7,036 nucleotides of DNA. It comes from an uncultured Verrucomicrobiales bacterium (GTDB lineage Bacteria; Verrucomicrobiota; Verrucomicrobiia; Verrucomicrobiales; DEV007). The translations under genes were made by a program, and so were the position numbers. Positions 5,515-7,036 of this stretch are shown here, piece by piece. A model generated the notes under the pieces. That model had not been told where the DNA came from and did no database searches. It was given only the letters and a program-made list of their open reading frames with translations. Within the stretch, counting starts at the first letter, position 1. Each line of letters opens with the position of its first letter. The stretch spans positions 1 to 7,036 of the forward strand of contig CALCSP010000394.1 of the NCBI GenBank assembly GCA_937893785.1. The letters are read 5' to 3'.

Positions 5515-6677
5515 AAATAACAACTCATTTCTTAATAACAACTCTATGCTTCTGCCTCTGCCAGACAAGTCAGGCACTCATCCCAATCACTAGTCATATC
5601 GATGTCGAATTCGATTATCTGGGTAATGGAGAATGGCGCGAACAATTGTATGGAGGCGGGAAATCGAATGATGATCTCTCGGAAGGAGCATTACCAAGTG
5701 ACAGCGCCTTCATTGTTGTCCCTGATATTGAGTGGCAGCCGGGGCCCGCAAACCGAGGTGCAAGATTCAAGCGCCCCTCCTCAGCAAGTTGGAACTTCAC
5801 CGGCGCAGAAGCCGGAGCCCCCTTATGGATTCTCACACAATCTGACAATAGCATTGCTTGGCCGGGTATTGAAAACAATCATGGAGCAAGTCGGGTGGCA
5901 TCTTATTCCAGCGATGATCCAAGGGTCAGTTCTTTGGCACGACATTGGATTGTTTTACGATTGAGTGACGTGCATTATGTAGGCAAAGGGCAGGGGCACT
6001 TTGCTCTCTGGCAATCAGGGTTTGGGTCCAATACCGTTTGGGCATCAACAAGCGAAGGAGGAATAACCCGGGATGACGCATTCTTTTCACTGGAAAATGG
6101 ACATGACCACGCAAACTGGGGCTTTAGTGACCTCGGACTTTATGTCATTGACCTTTATGCGGAAGCCTATCTTGGGCCTGGGAAAACCAACCTGACTCAA
6201 AGTGAAGTCATGCCTGTGATATTTGCTGTTGGAAGTTACGCGATCTGGCAGGCTACACATTTTGAATTAGCCGACCTCCTTGATTCCGATATCAGTGGAG
6301 ATTACGAGGACCCAGATAAGGACGGTTTAGTGAATATCGTTGAGTATGCACTCAATACTTCTCCCTCTATCGCAGACAGATCGCCAATGGAACCCTCTAC
6401 GGGTTCTAAGGGTAGCCCGGCAGTCTTCATGGATGGCAATCGGCTCGCAATCGAATTTGTTCGCCGCCGATCGGAAACCAATCCTCAAATAAATTACCGA
6501 GCCGTTTTTTCAGACTCACTCAACCCAGAAAACGAGTGGGAAGAATCAGGAACAACCACTATTTCACCCATCGATGATTCATGGGAGCGTGTTAAAGTAG
6601 TTGATACTGTTTCCATGAACTCTGCCAAAGCACGGTTTGCCCGTGTGGAGATCGAATGGGGAAAAATTGACCCATAA
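5511..6677 (+). CDS. choice-of-anchor M domain protein with non-PEP C-terminal extension
   Basis: A 388-residue exported protein with a signal peptide at 1-22 (SQA cleavage; three cysteines in its hydrophobic core but no proper lipobox). The choice-of-anchor M domain spans about 25-240: SHIDVEFDY (28-36), WNFTGAEAGAPLWILTQ (94-110), GHFALWQSG (162-170) and the diagnostic NGHDHANWGFSDLGLYVID (196-214). It aligns block by block with the PEP-CTERM protein at 3881-4636. Instead of PEP-CTERM it has an acidic linker YAIWQ...DPDKDGLVNIVEYALNTSP (243-285), then a beta-rich tail (about 302-385, LAIEFVRRR...NYRAVFS...ARFARVEIEW). From memory this arrangement is common at the end of secreted verrucomicrobial proteins. 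No membrane anchor is visible after the signal peptide. Its ATG overlaps the pseudopilin stop (ATGA), implying translational coupling and joint action. Possible metal binding by HDH (198-200) is inference. Confidence 0.92.
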   Translation: MKITTHFLITTLCFCLCQTSQALIPITSHIDVEFDYLGNGEWREQLYGGGKSNDDLSEGALPSDSAFIVVPDIEWQPGPANRGARFKRPSSASWNFTGAEAGAPLWILTQSDNSIAWPGIENNHGASRVASYSSDDPRVSSLARHWIVLRLSDVHYVGKGQGHFALWQSGFGSNTVWASTSEGGITRDDAFFSLENGHDHANWGFSDLGLYVIDLYAEAYLGPGKTNLTQSEVMPVIFAVGSYAIWQATHFELADLLDSDISGDYEDPDKDGLVNIVEYALNTSPSIADRSPMEPSTGSKGSPAVFMDGNRLAIEFVRRRSETNPQINYRAVFSDSLNPENEWEESGTTTISPIDDSWERVKVVDTVSMNSAKARFARVEIEWGKIDP

Positions 6678-6679
6678 AA

Positions 6680-6719
6680 GTCAGTCAGGCTGACGTGCAG
6701 CATCTGTTCTACTTTTTTT
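6680..6719 (+). terminator. possible weak terminator of the pseudopilin operon
   Basis: Just after the stop codon GTCAG (6680-6684) can pair with CTGAC (6690-6694) around TCAGG; an alternative is GCTG/CAGC slightly further on. A run of seven Ts follows at 6713-6719, but 18 bases after the first stem. The position is right and the structure weak. Confidence 0.3.
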
Positions 6720-6751
6720 GACGGTATGCCCTAATTGCTCAGGGGATGTCA

Positions 6752-6766
6752 ATGAGTCGAACTCAT
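6752..6766. promoter_or_regulatory. 15-bp perfect palindrome in the right intergenic region
   Basis: ATGAGT-CGA-ACTCAT has perfect 6-bp arms around a 3-base centre. It has the same geometry as the TGCAAA-N3-TTTGCA sites but a different sequence. A shorter inverted repeat, TGACA-GG-TGTCA, follows at 6804-6815. Either could serve a gene beyond the right edge. Confidence 0.35.
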
Positions 6767-6861
6767 CCCAATCAATTCAATGGTTGGAAAACTGGCAGTA
6801 TGATGACAGGTGTCAATTCAAGGCTCACTTTTGTTCATTACTGAGCTTCTCGAATCGAAAC

Positions 6862-6976
6862 TTATCTCTTCAGATCACGCTCAAAAACATCTAGCTGATG
6901 GTCCTCGAACCAAAAGATCAACACTGCAAAAAGCGCATCCTCCTAGTCCAATCAATTTCAAAGCCAGCTTAACCAT
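6862..6976 (-). pseudogene. possible frameshifted small membrane-protein ORF
   Basis: On the minus strand an ATG at 6976 reads MVKLALKLIGLGGCAF and then loses frame. Skipping one base in a five-base T run (A6928-A6932 on the plus strand) lets the reading continue as AVLIFWFEDHQLDVFERDLKR to a TAA at 6862-6864. The rebuilt 37-residue product would have one hydrophobic helix and a charged tail. I do not recognise it. It may be a decayed gene, a sequencing error or chance, and an open frame at 6975 runs the other way. Confidence 0.2.
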
Positions 6977-7036
6977 GAATTTCGTGGCTCATGAATCTAT
7001 CCCGTTTTTCTTACTCCTCGGGGATTGTTGGAAGGA

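Larger units (their letters stand above)
6678..7036. other. intergenic region without a secure gene
   Basis: This 359-bp stretch after the pseudopilin operon contains no long open frame. It holds the weak terminator, the palindromes at 6752-6766 and 6804-6815, and the doubtful frameshifted ORF on the minus strand. Near the right edge two plus-strand ATGs (6975, MNFVAHESIPFFLLL; 6991, MNLSRFSYSSGIVG) stay open to the end of the window. One may start a gene, but neither has a clear ribosome-binding site, so no call is made. Confidence 0.6.

Noticed and set aside
5602..5964. 120-residue plus-strand frame inside the second choice-of-anchor M gene
   Set aside because: The overlapping frame carries a signal peptide and family motifs, so this one is a shadow.
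6772..6820. Repeated TCAATTCA octamer (6772-6779 and 6813-6820, with TCAATTCA also at 4772-4779)
   Set aside because: Short AT-rich words recur easily, and no symmetry or consistent spacing to a gene supports a function.
6925..6937. TGCAAAAAGCGCA as a fourth copy of the operator
   Set aside because: The arms are only TGC/GCA and the spacing differs from the three matching sites.

Overview
The window looks like chromosomal DNA of a member of the PVC group, most likely Verrucomicrobiota (Opitutia/Puniceicoccales-like). This is inferred from the combination of a VCBS/UnbV giant protein, a PEP-CTERM sorted protein, an H-X9-DG type pseudopilin, two choice-of-anchor M proteins, and the typical verrucomicrobial C-terminal tail with an acidic 'DPDKDGLVN' linker. 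Base composition is moderate and no mobile-element genes are visible.

Layout: (1) 3-2660, the 3' part of a large extracellular repeat protein with ten calcium-type DxDxDG motifs and two ASPIC/UnbV domains, cut by the left edge of the window. (2) 2661-3058, an intergenic stretch holding a complete tRNA-Pro(CGG) gene with encoded CCA, a candidate promoter before it and a small hairpin terminator after it, then two palindromes. (3) 3059-3802, a cytoplasmic protein of unknown function. (4) A hairpin with an oligo-T tract on the minus strand, between the two convergent genes. (5) 3881-4636 (minus), a PEP-CTERM choice-of-anchor M protein. (6) A 146-bp divergent control region. (7) 4783-5514, a pseudopilin, followed with a 4-bp ATGA overlap by (8) 5511-6677, a second choice-of-anchor M protein without PEP-CTERM. 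(9) 6678-7036 has no secure gene: it holds small palindromes, a possible frameshifted short ORF on the minus strand, and perhaps the start of a gene that runs off the right edge.

The most notable signal is a 15-bp element, TGCAAA-N4-TTGCA, found three times with identical spacing: before the unknown-function gene, before the PEP-CTERM gene, and overlapping the start codon of the pseudopilin gene. It suggests one unknown transcription factor (not encoded here) controls the unknown protein, the two choice-of-anchor M proteins and the pseudopilin as a local regulon. A reasonable but untested picture is a small envelope/secretion module in which a dedicated pseudopilin is coupled to export or surface display of the choice-of-anchor M proteins.
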